A stretch of DNA of 64,000 bases from Bacteriovoracaceae bacterium (GCA_013141065.1 JABFRR010000014.1:1-64000), one strand, 5' to 3'; positions 26,204 to 37,112 are shown, counted from the first letter of the stretch. Notes: a model not told the origin generated them from the letters alone. Numbers and translations: made by a program.

Positions 26204-28894
26204 ATGACTAAAGAATCTCGACTTGATCCAGATGAGTTATTAAGAGTTATAACAGAAGACAGTTATGCCAGTACTGCTGGCAAGTTACGAGTGTTTTTAG
26301 GAATGTCAGCAGGAGTAGGTAAGACCTATGCAATACTCAAGGCTGCCCATCAAAAGAAAACTGAAGGTAGTAGAGTTGTTATTGGGATTGTTGAAACACA
26401 TGGCAGAATAGAAACTGCAGATTTATTGGCGGGGCTTGAAGTCATACCCAAAAAAATAATTAAGCATCGTGATAAAGATTTAGAAGAAATGGATCTTGAG
26501 CGGATTTTAGAATTAAAACCAGAGCTCGTCATTGTCGATGAACTTCCGCATACAAATGTTCCTGGCTCAAGACATGAAAAAAGATATCAGGACGTCATAG
26601 AACTTTTAGACGCAGGTATAGATGTTTATACAGCTATTAATGTTCAACACCTAGAAAGTCGAAAAGATGTAGTTGAAACAATTACTGGAATTCAAATCAG
26701 AGAAACGGTTCCTGATAGTATTTTAGAACGTGCTAATTTAGTAGAGCTTGTTGATATAGCTCCATCAGAATTACTCAAGCGACTCAAAGTTGGAAAAGTT
26801 TATTTAGGAGATAAAGCGAAAGCGGCAGCAGATGGATTTTTTAAAGAAGATAAATTAACTGCCTTAAGAGAATTGGCACTTCGAATGACGGCAGAAAGAG
26901 TTGATCAGGATCTTCAACGCTTTTGTGTTAGTAGAGATGAAACTCCTTGGCAAACAAATGAACGTCTTTTGGTTGCAGTTTCTCATAGTCCACACTCAGA
27001 AAAATTAATTAGGGCCACTCGACGATTAGCTTATAATCTAGAAGCACCTTGGATAGCCGTACACATTGATACAGGTGTGCAGTTAAATGATGAGGATCAA
27101 TCTCAATTAGTTAAGAATCTCAATTTAGCTCGAGAACTTTCTGCAGAAGTTATCACTACAACAGATACAGAGCTTCCTAATGCAATTAAAAGAATTTCAC
27201 GCCAAAAAAATGTCACACAAGTCATTGTTGGTCGTCCTACGAGAAGATGGTTTAGGGATTTTCTAGAAGGAGGATCTTTATTAGATAGATTAGTAAGAGA
27301 AAGCCAAGAAGTAGATGTCCATGTAATTCGAATGGATAATTTTAGTCATAAGAGACCATCGCTTTTGTCTGAGTTATCTTTATATCGAACTAAAACTGGT
27401 TTTTTTAAATATTATAATACTATCTGGTTTTTATTGGCCGTTACTTTTTTGAGTTTTGCACTCGAGTCTTTGATTGGATATAGGGCCATAGGGTTTATAT
27501 TTCTTTTAGGAGTATTGGCCGTAGGTATGTTTGGAAGCATAGGAGCTGTTTTATTTGCTGCTACGGCCAGTGCTTTGATTTGGGATATATGTTTTATTCC
27601 GCCAAAATTTACTTTTGCAATATCTCATCCTGACGACATGATTCTCTGTGTATCTTATTTTGTCGTTGCCATTACATCGGGTTTTTTAACAAACAGAATC
27701 CGCTTTCATGAAAAACTTATGTATGAACGACAAGAAAGAACGGATGTCTTATATGAAGTGCTTAAGGATATTGCTAATAGTGCAAATAAAGAAGAATTTA
27801 TTGAAAAAGTAAAGAGCCGTATTGGAAAACTTTTAGATGGTGAATGCGGAGTAATATTAAAAGGAAAAGATGGCACTCTTGATTTTTTAGCATCAAAAAA
27901 TTATTCACTTCAGATGGATGAAAATGAACGAGCTGTTGCTCTGTGGTCCTTTCAAAATCAAAAAACTGCAGGATGGTCTACTGAAACTCTTATGCAGGCA
28001 AAGGCGCTTTATCTTCCACTTCAAGGTGCAAATGAAAACATAGGTGTATTTGTATTCAAACCAACTCGATTAAATAGAAAGTTTGGACTTGAACAAGAAA
28101 ATTTGTTGTATTCTATTACTGGTCAATTGGGTGTATCTATCGAGCGGAATTTTTTAAGTCGAAGGATTTCAGAAACTCAGAGATTAGAAGATTCAGAAAA
28201 ACTCCATCAAACAATATTAAGTTCTATTTCTCATGAAATGAGAACACCGTTAACCGTGATTTTAGGTGCAGCAGCCTCTTTAGAAAGTGATCTTGTGACA
28301 GACCCAAACGTTAAAGTACTTGCGATGAGTATAGCTATGAATGGAGAGCGACTCAATAGAGTTATTGAAAATCTTCTCGACATGAGCAGACTTTCAAATG
28401 GTTCACTTGCTTTAAAGTTAGAGTGGCAAGACTTCAGTGACCTAGTCGGAGTTGTAAGAAGAAAATTAGCCAAACCACTTTCAAATCACAATGTGGTTGT
28501 TAAAATTTCTCCTGATTTTCAATTAGTACGTATGGATTTTCGACTTTTTGAACATGCATTATCCAATTTAATTTTAAATTCTACACAATATAGTAAAGTG
28601 GGTACAACAATATCAATTGAAGCTTATAAGAAAAATAACCGCCTCATTATAGTTGTTTTAGATGAAGGGCCTGGAATTTCCAAAGAATATGCTGAACATA
28701 TTTTTGAAAAATTTTATCGAGTTCCAGGTTCTCCTCCTGGCGGAACTGGACTTGGTTTATCCATAGTTCAAAGTATTATTGAGCTTCATAAAGGTACCAT
28801 AAGCTATGAAGCCAATGTTCCATCCGGATCAAGGTTTATTATTGATTTACCCTTTGAAAAACCACCAGAAATACCAGAGGATTTAAAGAAATGA
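26204..28894 (+). CDS. kdpD: Sensor histidine kinase KdpD
   Basis: The 896-residue sensor is full length. The N-terminal KdpD domain has a Walker A motif GMSAGVGKT (33-41) and VIVDELPHTNVPGSRHEKRYQDV. A Usp-like domain follows (residues about 250-370). Four membrane segments lie at about 400-500, then a GAF-like region, then HisKA with the phospho-accepting His677 in SISHEMRTPL, and HATPase with DEGPGI and GGTGLGLSIV. KdpD senses potassium limitation and phosphorylates KdpE. Its stop overlaps the kdpE start (ATGA), and the whole set kdpFABCDE is one operon in this order. Confidence 0.96.
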   Translation: MTKESRLDPDELLRVITEDSYASTAGKLRVFLGMSAGVGKTYAILKAAHQKKTEGSRVVIGIVETHGRIETADLLAGLEVIPKKIIKHRDKDLEEMDLERILELKPELVIVDELPHTNVPGSRHEKRYQDVIELLDAGIDVYTAINVQHLESRKDVVETITGIQIRETVPDSILERANLVELVDIAPSELLKRLKVGKVYLGDKAKAAADGFFKEDKLTALRELALRMTAERVDQDLQRFCVSRDETPWQTNERLLVAVSHSPHSEKLIRATRRLAYNLEAPWIAVHIDTGVQLNDEDQSQLVKNLNLARELSAEVITTTDTELPNAIKRISRQKNVTQVIVGRPTRRWFRDFLEGGSLLDRLVRESQEVDVHVIRMDNFSHKRPSLLSELSLYRTKTGFFKYYNTIWFLLAVTFLSFALESLIGYRAIGFIFLLGVLAVGMFGSIGAVLFAATASALIWDICFIPPKFTFAISHPDDMILCVSYFVVAITSGFLTNRIRFHEKLMYERQERTDVLYEVLKDIANSANKEEFIEKVKSRIGKLLDGECGVILKGKDGTLDFLASKNYSLQMDENERAVALWSFQNQKTAGWSTETLMQAKALYLPLQGANENIGVFVFKPTRLNRKFGLEQENLLYSITGQLGVSIERNFLSRRISETQRLEDSEKLHQTILSSISHEMRTPLTVILGAAASLESDLVTDPNVKVLAMSIAMNGERLNRVIENLLDMSRLSNGSLALKLEWQDFSDLVGVVRRKLAKPLSNHNVVVKISPDFQLVRMDFRLFEHALSNLILNSTQYSKVGTTISIEAYKKNNRLIIVVLDEGPGISKEYAEHIFEKFYRVPGSPPGGTGLGLSIVQSIIELHKGTISYEANVPSGSRFIIDLPFEKPPEIPEDLKK

Positions 28895-29571
28895 AAAACG
28901 ATTCAAGAATACTTATCGTCGATGATGAAATTTCAATTAGAAATTTATTGCGAATGAATTTATTGAATGCTCACTATGAAATTTGTGAAGCTTCATCAGG
29001 ACAAGATGGCTTAGATAAAGCGGCATCATTTCATCCCCATTTAATTATTCTCGATTTAGGTCTTCCTGACTTAGAAGGCTTCGAAGTCTTAAAAAAACTT
29101 CGTTTATGGACAACTGTTCCTGTGATTATTTTAACAGTTTCAGATGATGAGCCAACCAAAGTCCGTTTATTAGATGCCGGAGCAGATGATTATTTAACTA
29201 AGCCTTTCGGGCCAGAAGAGCTTCTTGCACGAGTCCGAGTTGCATTGAGACATAAGGGAATGGTGGAAGCGACTCCCATATTTGAATCAGGCAATTTGAA
29301 AGTAGATTTAAATAAAAGAGAAGTATTCGTTTCAGAGACGCAAGTAAAATTAACGAATACTGAATACGAAGTGCTTTCGAGGCTTGTTAGAGATCACGGA
29401 AAAGTTGTGTCACAAGCACAGCTTTTGAAGCAAGTTTGGGGAGCAATTGCGAAGGATCAAAGTCATTATTTAAGAATCTATATAAATCAGTTGCGTAAGA
29501 AGATTGAACTTAATCCATCCGAGCCAACGCATATTATAACAGAGCCAGGAGTTGGGTACAGATTGATTTGA
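28891..29571 (+). CDS. kdpE: Response regulator KdpE
   Basis: The 226-residue OmpR-type regulator has a receiver domain (acid pair D11 D12, phospho-accepting D55 in IILDLGLPD, conserved Lys in YLTKPFGPEEL). A winged-helix DNA-binding domain follows (LTNTEYEVLSRLVRDHGKVV and YLRIYINQLRKKIE). It activates kdp expression when phosphorylated by KdpD. It overlaps the kdpD stop by four bases. No T-rich hairpin follows; the next transcription unit starts about 100 bases on. Confidence 0.96.
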   Translation: MKNDSRILIVDDEISIRNLLRMNLLNAHYEICEASSGQDGLDKAASFHPHLIILDLGLPDLEGFEVLKKLRLWTTVPVIILTVSDDEPTKVRLLDAGADDYLTKPFGPEELLARVRVALRHKGMVEATPIFESGNLKVDLNKREVFVSETQVKLTNTEYEVLSRLVRDHGKVVSQAQLLKQVWGAIAKDQSHYLRIYINQLRKKIELNPSEPTHIITEPGVGYRLI

Positions 29572-29751
29572 TTTAATTACATTTTTTATGTACTCATTTG
29601 GGAGTGACATGTAGCTTAGAAGACATATTTGGTATAAAATAAGTCATCTATTGAAATTAGGAAGCACAATGAAAAAAGTAATGGTCCAATTAGTAAAATA
29701 CGATATGAGTAAAACGAAAAATCGAAACAGAAAAAATATGCTGGTCGATTA

Positions 29752-31427
29752 CCCCCTATTTCAGGAAAGTTGTCGCTTCAAATTCTAAATAATTAACCCG
29801 AAATGGAAGCACCCGACGTAAGGAGGGTGGAGTCCATGAGGGGGGCGAAGTGAGAAAATTATGCGTTCAGAGGTTTACAGCAAAGAATTTAAAGATGCCG
29901 CAGTTAAAAAAGTGATTAAATTAGGACCTAGTAAGGCAGCCAAAGAATTAGGACTCCCAGTATCAACAATATTTGGTTGGAGTAAAATGTATGGTATGTC
30001 TAGTTCCATGAAAACAAAAAAACAAAATCAGTAGACAAGTGGACACCTGAAGAAAAACTAGATGCTGTTATTAAGACTGCAACAATGGATGAGCTTACTC
30101 TTGGTGAGTTTCTTCGTAGAGAAGGGCTTTTTACGGCCAATCTAGAGCAGTGGAAAACAGATTTAACCAATGGGCTCAAGTCTGCTGCTGGAAGGCCTAG
30201 AAAGGATCCTGAACTCTTTGAGCTACGAAAAAAAGAAGAAGAACTTATAAGAGAATTAAAAAGAAAAGATAAGGCACTTGCAGAATTTGCAGCGAGAGTT
30301 GTACTTCTAAAAAAAAGCCATCTTTTGTTTGGAGTGGACGAGGACAATTAGTGTGCTCTGACTTAAGAGCAATTTGTATTGAATTAATTAAAGAAGCAAA
30401 CTTAAATGGCTGCAGAAAAGAAATAGCCAGCAAAGATTGTGGATTATGTATCAAAACAATAGAACGTTGGGAAAAAAATCTTATTGATTTAAGGAATGGG
30501 CCGAAGACCATTCCTGCCAATAAGCTTTCAGAGTTTGAGAGGCAAAAAATTATAAAGATAGCTACTTCAGAAAAATATAGAGATAAATCTCCGTGGGAAA
30601 TAGTACCAATGCTTGCCGACAGCGAGGGAATATTTATTGGAAGTGAATCAAGTTTTTATAGAGTTTTAAAAAAAGAAAAGTTACTGGCCCACAGAGGAAA
30701 AAGTAAAGGGAGAACAATGGATCGGCCAGCACCTTTAATTGCAAAGGCCCTAATGAAATTTGGTCATGGATATTACCTATATGAAAGGTCCGATACGAGG
30801 TCAGTTTTATTATTTATATTTATTTATGGATATTTTTAGTAGAAAAATAGTTGGCCATGAAGTCTTTGAATTAGAATCAATGGAATTGTCAGCAGAAATA
30901 GTAGATAAAATTTGTAAAATGGAGAAGATAAAAAAAGGACAAATTATACTTCACTCTGATAATGGTGGACCAATGAAGGGTGCAACAATGCTTGCAACGT
31001 TACAAGAACTTGGTGTAATGCCTTCATTTAGTAGCCGTCAGTTAGTGATGATAATCCCTTTTCAGAGGCATTATTTAAAACAACAAAATACTGTCCAGAA
31101 TATCCAGCTAATGGATTTAACTCGTTAGACGAAGCCAGGGACTGGTGTAAAGTTTTTGTAGATTGGTACAATAATAAACACCTTCATAGTGGAATAAAAT
31201 TTGTAACACCCACTTCAAGACATGAAGGATTAGATAAAAAAGTTTTACAATTAAGAAAAGAAGTTTATATTAAGGCAAAATTATTAAATCCTAGTCGTTG
31301 GTCAAAAAACACAAGAAACTGGGATTGGATTGATGAAGTATTTTTGAATCATCCTAAAAGAAAAGATGATGTCGAAATTAAAAAAGTAAGTTAAAAAGTT
31401 AGGCGACAACTATCCTGAAATTTTCCG
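29752..31427 (+). mobile_element. IS3-family insertion sequence, copy X
   Basis: A 1676-bp element with imperfect inverted ends (TTTCAGGAAAGTTGTCGC at the left, GCGACAACTATCCTGAAA at the right) flanked by the 4-bp repeat ATTA at 29748-29751 and 31428-31431. It is nearly identical to the copy at 48156-49834. Its transposase genes carry four or more single-base losses, so it is inactive as written. Confidence 0.9.
29861..31394 (+). pseudogene. IS3-family transposase OrfA/OrfB, frameshifted
   Basis: OrfA starts at 29861 (MRSEVYSKEFKDAAVKKVIK; HTH with GWSKMYGMS) but loses its frame at 30010-30020, where an A-run is one base shorter than in the other copy. OrfB (from 30351) has WSW/DITYMKGPIRGQFYYLYL and HSDNGGPMKGATML DDE motifs. 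It is broken near 30745, 30770 and 31030, each by one missing G compared with copy Y. The OrfA-OrfB junction has an A-run followed by G (about 30310), a typical site of programmed -1 frameshifting in IS3 elements. Confidence 0.88.
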
Positions 31428-31784
31428 ATTATCAAAGTGAAGAGGCCGTCATCGCCCAATTAGAGAAAATTCATAAAGGTGAAAAAGTTATCAATATTCA
31501 TGAAATAATTTGGGATGAAAAGCAAATTAAAGAAGTAGCGAGACTTGAAAAGATTGATCAAAGGCAAATGTTTTATGGAAGCGTAAAGTTTTTTGATATT
31601 GAAAAAGGGTTTGGTTTTATTGGGCCAGATGAAGAAATGGATGATTTATTTTTTCATCAGTCAGCACTTACGGGACAAATTCCTTTTGATAATGATCGTG
31701 TCGAATTTAAAATTAGTGAAGGTCCTAAAGGACTGTGTGCAATTCAAGTTAAAATCATTGAATCAAATTCGTAAAAGTTTAGTC

Positions 31785-32549
31785 ATGAATAACATTAAAG
31801 ATAAAAATAAATCTTATTATCACGCCCATGAATCTGCTTATAAAAGCATAAAGCAAAACGGTCAAGTCGGATGGGGAAATGTTAAAACCATTGAAGAACT
31901 GGGTGATGATCAAACCAAAGAATATTTACGATTGTCTGTGAAGAATTGGATTAGCCTTCCTGCAGGAAAAAAAGCACTTGATTTGGGCTGCGGGACAGGG
32001 ACGACGGCTTTTGTGCTTTCAAAATTAGGATTTGAAGTATGGGGAATAGATATTTCGGAAACAGCAATAGAAATGGCAAATGACTTAGCGATAAAACAAA
32101 ATCTCAAAATTAATTTTTCAAATGCTGATATCCTTGAACTAGGTTTATTAAATGAAAAGTTTCATTTAATTTATGATAGTCATTGTCTTCACTGCATTGT
32201 TTTTGAAGATGATCGGATGAAGGTCCTCAATGGCATTTATGAATCAATGTTGCCTTCAGGAAGATTTATTCTTGATACAATGGTAATCGAAGAAGACTTT
32301 AATTCTTCTTTCGGATTTCCAACACTTCGCTTTGATGAAAACTATATTCTTTGGCATAAAACTAATAATTCTGATCTGCGTGGTGTTGTTAAATTGCAAG
32401 AACAAGAGTGGTGCCCACAAAGAAGAATTTATCCCAGTATGAAAATTATTGAAGAAGTGCATTCTGCTGGTTTTACCATTTTAGATAAAAAATTAGATAA
32501 ACAAGAAGAGGGTGAACCTTGGATGCTGAGGTTAGTTTTAGGAAAGTAA
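31785..32549 (+). CDS. SAM-dependent methyltransferase
   Basis: I place the start at ATG 31785, just after the cold-shock gene; the open frame extends back to 31593 but there it overlaps that gene. The 254-residue protein has the class I methyltransferase motif I LDLGCGTGTTAFVL near residue 67, motif II in GIDISETAIEMA, and DSHCLHCIV near 135. The pattern fits a small-molecule methyltransferase; the acceptor is not evident. It probably shares the transcript of the cold-shock gene and so may be affected by the IS3 insertion. Confidence 0.85.
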   Translation: MNNIKDKNKSYYHAHESAYKSIKQNGQVGWGNVKTIEELGDDQTKEYLRLSVKNWISLPAGKKALDLGCGTGTTAFVLSKLGFEVWGIDISETAIEMANDLAIKQNLKINFSNADILELGLLNEKFHLIYDSHCLHCIVFEDDRMKVLNGIYESMLPSGRFILDTMVIEEDFNSSFGFPTLRFDENYILWHKTNNSDLRGVVKLQEQEWCPQRRIYPSMKIIEEVHSAGFTILDKKLDKQEEGEPWMLRLVLGK

Positions 32550-32760
32550 ATATAAAATTGAGAATTTGTCATTTGAGAGTATTCAAAAAATTTTAAAAAC
32601 CCCAAAGAATAAAATCCCAGAACTGATGAAAAACTTTATGATTAACTGATTAATTTGTTTTTCTCTAATGATTTTTCTAAGTATCTCTTTAAAATATTCT
32701 ATAAACTGCTAATCTTTGAACAGACAATTCGTAAATACCTGATCATCCTGGGAAATTAAT

Positions 32761-33225
32761 ATGCCAATAGCACTTAGTCGCAGATTTAATCATGAGCATG
32801 TTCGTGAGTATCAAGATGGAGATTTGATATTTAATGAAGGAGATGAAGATCGTGATCTTTTTATCATTCAAGAAGGAACTGTCCAAATTCGAAAAAAAAC
32901 GCAGCAGGGTGAATTAATTCTTGCTGAATTATTGCGTGGAGATTTTTTTGGAGACATGGCCTTGTTACAAAATATTCCACGTTTTGCCTCGGCCTATTCA
33001 GTTGGTAAAACTAAAGTTTTAGTTTTACATCCTGGTGGCTTTCTTTTAAAAATTCGCAGGGATCCAACATTTGCTTTTGAAATGCTTCAGCAGTTGAGTG
33101 CGAGAGTGAAGGTTTCAAGTGAAAAGTTTCTAGAAGCCGTTTTAAATGGAAAAATGACAAATGAAGTGGCGGAAGACATACTCAATTCATCTTCAGAAGT
33201 TTTGTCGCGAGATGAAATTAAATGA
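32761..33225 (+). CDS. Cyclic-nucleotide-binding-domain protein
   Basis: The 154-residue protein is essentially one cNMP-binding domain. It has VREYQDGDLIFNEGDEDRDLFIIQEGTVQI at residues 15-45 and a phosphate-binding cassette (GDFFGDMALLQNIPRFASA near residue 60). The usual Glu is replaced by Asp but the Arg is kept. There is no DNA-binding HTH; the C-terminus is helical. It may therefore regulate a partner by binding cAMP or cGMP; the partner is probably the phosphoesterase encoded next, whose start overlaps its stop (ATGATGA). Confidence 0.85.
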   Translation: MPIALSRRFNHEHVREYQDGDLIFNEGDEDRDLFIIQEGTVQIRKKTQQGELILAELLRGDFFGDMALLQNIPRFASAYSVGKTKVLVLHPGGFLLKIRRDPTFAFEMLQQLSARVKVSSEKFLEAVLNGKMTNEVAEDILNSSSEVLSRDEIK

Positions 33226-33971
33226 TGACAACCGCCTCTGCCCATAAATTGGTAGTGATTTCTGATATTCACTTGGGAAATCCCTTTTCTAAGGGACGTG
33301 ATGAAGCATTAAGTTTTTTAAAGTGGGCTTCAAGTGAAGGATTCGATATCTGTATTAATGGTGATGGACTAGAAATTGCTCAAGTCTCATTTGATAAACT
33401 TGCTCAGGAAATTCCCGTCGTTGTCAGAACACTTAAAGAAATTAATAAACGAGGAACAAATGTTTATTACGTTGTCGGAAATCATGATATCGCTCTTGAA
33501 AATTTCTTAGAAGATTGGGGTTCTCTTAAAGTCTGTCCATTTTTAAATTTAAATTCGGGCTTTGCCCGAATTCGCATCGAGCATGGCCATCTTTATGATC
33601 CCTTTTTCATCAAGTTTCCAAATGCCTATGAAGTACTGACGAGACTGGCAGGAGTCTTTTTAGAAATTCATCCAAGTCTTTATAAGTTTTGGATAAATAT
33701 TGAAAAAATCTTTGCTTCTTTACAATGGAATAAGTCAGGTATTCCGGGGGAGCTTTCTGAGTTTCAAGAAGCTGCTAATGAAATATGTCGCCGTGGTTTT
33801 GATGCTGTCATTTTTGGCCATACTCACCACATGGGAGAAGTGGACCTACCTGATAATAAAAAATACTACAATTCAGGCTCTTGGCTAATGTCATTTAACT
33901 ATTTAGAAATTAATAATGGAATTATTCAAAAGAAATTTTGGTCTAAATCTAATACTAATAACAAACGCTAA
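33222..33971 (+). CDS. Metallophosphoesterase, LpxH-like
   Basis: The 249-residue protein has all five blocks of calcineurin-like phosphoesterases: SDIHLG (D-x-H) near residue 13, NGDGLE near 40, VVGNHD near 88, EHGHLYD near 120 and FGHTHH near 204. Similar proteins cleave UDP-2,3-diacylglucosamine in lipid A synthesis, but this one carries a helical insert before the GHTHH motif and is coupled to a cNMP-binding protein. A regulated phosphodiesterase of another substrate is thus equally possible. The ATG overlaps the stop of the cNMP-binding gene. Confidence 0.85.
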   Translation: MMTTASAHKLVVISDIHLGNPFSKGRDEALSFLKWASSEGFDICINGDGLEIAQVSFDKLAQEIPVVVRTLKEINKRGTNVYYVVGNHDIALENFLEDWGSLKVCPFLNLNSGFARIRIEHGHLYDPFFIKFPNAYEVLTRLAGVFLEIHPSLYKFWINIEKIFASLQWNKSGIPGELSEFQEAANEICRRGFDAVIFGHTHHMGEVDLPDNKKYYNSGSWLMSFNYLEINNGIIQKKFWSKSNTNNKR

Positions 33972-34072
33972 AATTTACCCTGCTCAAAGCTCATTTGAGT
34001 ATTTTTCATTTTGCCCCTACACTTAGAATGTAGTGAACTCGTGCCCAATTGGCCCTCACAGAGAAGGATTCA

Positions 34073-34528
34073 GTGTACAAAATAATCTTATTTTTTTTGA
34101 TCTTTAGTATCTTCGGTTGTGGCATTAAAGCCAATCGTCCATTCAACAAATCAAAGCCCCCCGGATTTCCGGTCAATTTAGAAATGGGTACTTCTACGAT
34201 TGAAGAAATTAAAAATGAAATGGGAGAGCCTGATCTTTCTTATGATGTCAAAGGCGAGGCGAGTGTAGTTAATTACAATGACAATCTCTCTTTTAAAATT
34301 GATAAAGGTGTCGCAAAGGCATTTTTTAGAGATCCAATTAAGGATGAACTAACATTGCAATACTGGCTCCAAAAATGGAAAGATAAGAAAACAAAAAAAG
34401 AGACTATTCCAGAGAGTCAAAATGCTCATGGACAATTAGATTATCAATTAATATGTGAAGATGAAAACACAACGATTATTTATAATAATGAAAATGGTGT
34501 AGTGAAGAGAGTTATGTATTATGAATAG
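34073..34528 (+). CDS. Lipoprotein of unknown function
   Basis: GTG 34073, six bases after GAAGGA, gives a signal peptide (VYKIILFFLIFSIFGC) with a lipobox. The longest open frame from 34049 would add eight polar residues in front of it. The mature domain of about 135 residues contains LEMGTSTIEEIKNEMGEPD, a pattern like the SmpA/OmlA (BamE-type) fold, in which a helix pair is followed by strands. This relation is a guess. It overlaps the next lipoprotein gene by eight bases and is probably co-transcribed with it. Confidence 0.65.
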   Translation: MYKIILFFLIFSIFGCGIKANRPFNKSKPPGFPVNLEMGTSTIEEIKNEMGEPDLSYDVKGEASVVNYNDNLSFKIDKGVAKAFFRDPIKDELTLQYWLQKWKDKKTKKETIPESQNAHGQLDYQLICEDENTTIIYNNENGVVKRVMYYE

Positions 34529-37112
34529 TAAAATACTTTTAATTTGTGGATTGATTATATTGAGTTCTTGTACTCAAAATAAATTTGCCAAAACTGGTGA
34601 GATTGAGACTATTGAAAAGCAATTCATTGCTCTCAATAAGTCACAAAATAGCCGAGTGCTTGCTCAGACTCAAGAGGATGTTTGCCTCTCTGACGCTCTC
34701 AATGAAAGTCGATTAATGGAAGAAATTAGAGCTTTAGAAAATACAAAAAGTATTGGCTCAAAATTAATTATTAATGGTTTGGACTTAAGCCGATTTCCAA
34801 GTTCTCAGGCGGTGTATTTAGAAAAAAATCGAGATTGGATATATACACAAAATTTAAATTTAGCTGAGTGTACTGATATAAAATGCCTATTTACTAAAAT
34901 CTATCCAAATTCAAATGGAATGGAAGGTTATCTAAACTATTATTTTTATCTCCAAACTTGATATGCACTTTCAACCGTTAATAGTATTCCGGACATTGCT
35001 CTTGGCCCAACTGTAACTTATCAAGACACGCTTTTTTCAATGGAAGAACTTAATAGCTTTTACCAACTTTCTAAATCACTGAGTTCGACTTTTCAAAAAA
35101 TTCCTACGTTGAGTAGTTTTCACAGAATGCCAAAAAATATGTTCATTCCGGCTTATGGCCAAAATGCCTGTGGATTAGCTGGTGGAGCGTTGAACAAGGG
35201 ATATATCATTCTGATGGATAGCTGCCTGACTCGATCGAGTGATAATTTATTGGGAGGTAATTTTTTTCCATTAGTCACTCATGAGATTTCACATCGTCTT
35301 GATTATAATATTCTAAAAAACAATGTAGTTTTTAGTGAATCTCCAACATGGAAAGAATTTAGTGGATGGTACTTAAAAGAAAATATTAATCAAGAAACAG
35401 GCAAGATAGAAAGCCGCCAGTGGGCGATACAAGAGTCTACAAATGAACTAAAGAATGATGGCTTTGGTAGAAGTTATGCAGCAAAAAGTCCTGTTGAAGA
35501 TTTTGCTGACTCCGTTGGTTTCGCCCGGTTCACTCCTGATGATATTGCAAAAGTAGCTCCGAGAAAATTTGCCTGGATAACTAAAAACTTATTTGATGGT
35601 AAGTCTTACACGGCCGAAGGAATTAAAAATCAGTATGAAAGTTATTTAAAAGATTATGCGCTTAATAGTTTACCCTCGTTGATTAATAGTTGTGTTAATA
35701 ATCAATCAAGTTTTTTATATGAATTGGATCCAAATGAATTAAGTGAATTTAGTGCCTATGATCCAGGACTCATTAAATGTATTTTTGGTGGTCTAAAACA
35801 GTCGATATCAAAAGGATTACGAATCTTGAAGGCCAATGAGCTCCAAGCATGCGGCTTCTTAAAATATAATGAAAATGCAGTTGTTCGAAATGTGTTTATT
35901 AATCTAAGAGAATTTATTAAAAAAGATTTAAATCAAAATATCGAAATAGGAATCCAATTAAAAGCACTTGGTGAAATGATTTCCAAGGTTTCCGAAGAAA
36001 TTGATCCTCGAGAACTGTTCATTATGTGCCAAGAAGAAAATGTGCCGATGGATTGTTACAATGATAAATTGTTAAATTCTTTTAATACTATTTCAGCAGA
36101 TTATATTAATCAAATTCCGAATCAAGTCATTTCTTATCGTGAAACTTACCAATTAGACAATCGCTATTCTGAAGTCAAGGGAAGAATCGTAGGTCTATTT
36201 AGCCAAATTTTTTCTGGAAGTGATTTAAAATTCAAAGAAGAGGCTAAAAGGAAATGGAAAGCATGTTTTAAGAATAACAGCGTTCCTGAATCATCAAATG
36301 TCCTTCTGACTCCTTTTAATGGTGGAACTCAGTTTGTTCATGAAACTTTACTTAATTGTTTGAACAACAATGCAGAGACTGACCTGATAAAGATCCTAGA
36401 TGCCATTGGTAAAAAGATTAGTATCACAATTGCAACTCAATCAACTAAAAAGTTTATTTATGACATGTATATTAATAGTTTTACTTCATACCTTCAAAAC
36501 AATGTAGCGCTTGAAGCTAAAAATGAAGAAGTTCATATTAAAAACATTAAGAATGAAGTTGATAAAAAAGTATTAACGACTATGACTAGCGACACACAAT
36601 GGGTTGGTGAAAATACGACAGATAATAGTGAATTAGAAAAATTATGTTTACTTGAAGCTGGAAATATTAGTTCTCAAGAATTTAGTACTCAAATGAGTAG
36701 CAAAGGGATTTCTTATTATTTTCATAATCTCTCAAGTAATTCATCAAATGAGGAATCGTGTAAAAAAATTCTCACTCAATCGAATATAAAAAGTGTTATT
36801 TATGAAAACCAATCTAAGGTTGTTAAAAATAAAATTGATAGTTTGAAAGGAATTGTACTAGATTTCACGAAAGCACCTGCGAGTAAATGTAGAAAACAGT
36901 TTTCTCAAAACAATAAATTGATCATTAAAGCCAGAAACACTTGCTTAACGAATTTTTCCAAATGGAAAACAATTACTGATTCTGCACTCTCTCAATGGAT
37001 AGCCGATGAGAGATTCGAGACGATGGCCCCAGCTAGAAGTGTAGGTTCTGAGTTTTTACAATCTATCAAAACCCAACTTCAGGATGAGGCGATAAAAAGT
37101 ATGAATTTGTAG
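34521..37112 (+). pseudogene. HExxH lipoprotein split by an in-frame TGA
   Basis: The first part starts at ATG 34521 (lipobox LIILSSC) and stops at TGA 34959-34961. The same frame continues without another stop to 37112, with coding-like sequence on both sides (NYYFYLQT-stop-YALSTVNSIPDIALG). Joined, it is an 863-codon frame. The segment after the stop contains THEISHRLD, an H-E-x-x-H zinc-peptidase motif at about residue 254 of the joined frame, then a helical region of about 500 residues with many Cys. If one gene, it is a large lipid-anchored metallopeptidase. Alternatives: two genes (second start ATG 35040), nonsense mutation, sequencing error or readthrough. Confidence 0.65.

Larger units (their letters stand above)
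29669..31774 (+). pseudogene. Cold-shock-domain protein interrupted by an IS3 element
   Basis: The start at 29669 follows AGGA and encodes MKKVMVQLVKYDMSKTKNRN up to 29751. The IS3 element (29752-31427) with its ATTA repeat interrupts it. Coding resumes at 31432 ([19 protein letters not shown]). Removal of the IS and one ATTA rejoins the frame exactly. The restored protein of about 141 residues has a roughly 75-residue charged N-terminal part and a C-terminal cold-shock domain ([20 protein letters not shown], with the RNP-like GFGFI). The CSD alone is still open from the internal ATG at 31568 and could be made if transcribed. Confidence 0.85.

Noticed and set aside
29572-29668. Terminator after kdpE
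   Set aside because: No stem followed by a T-run is present between kdpE and the cold-shock gene.
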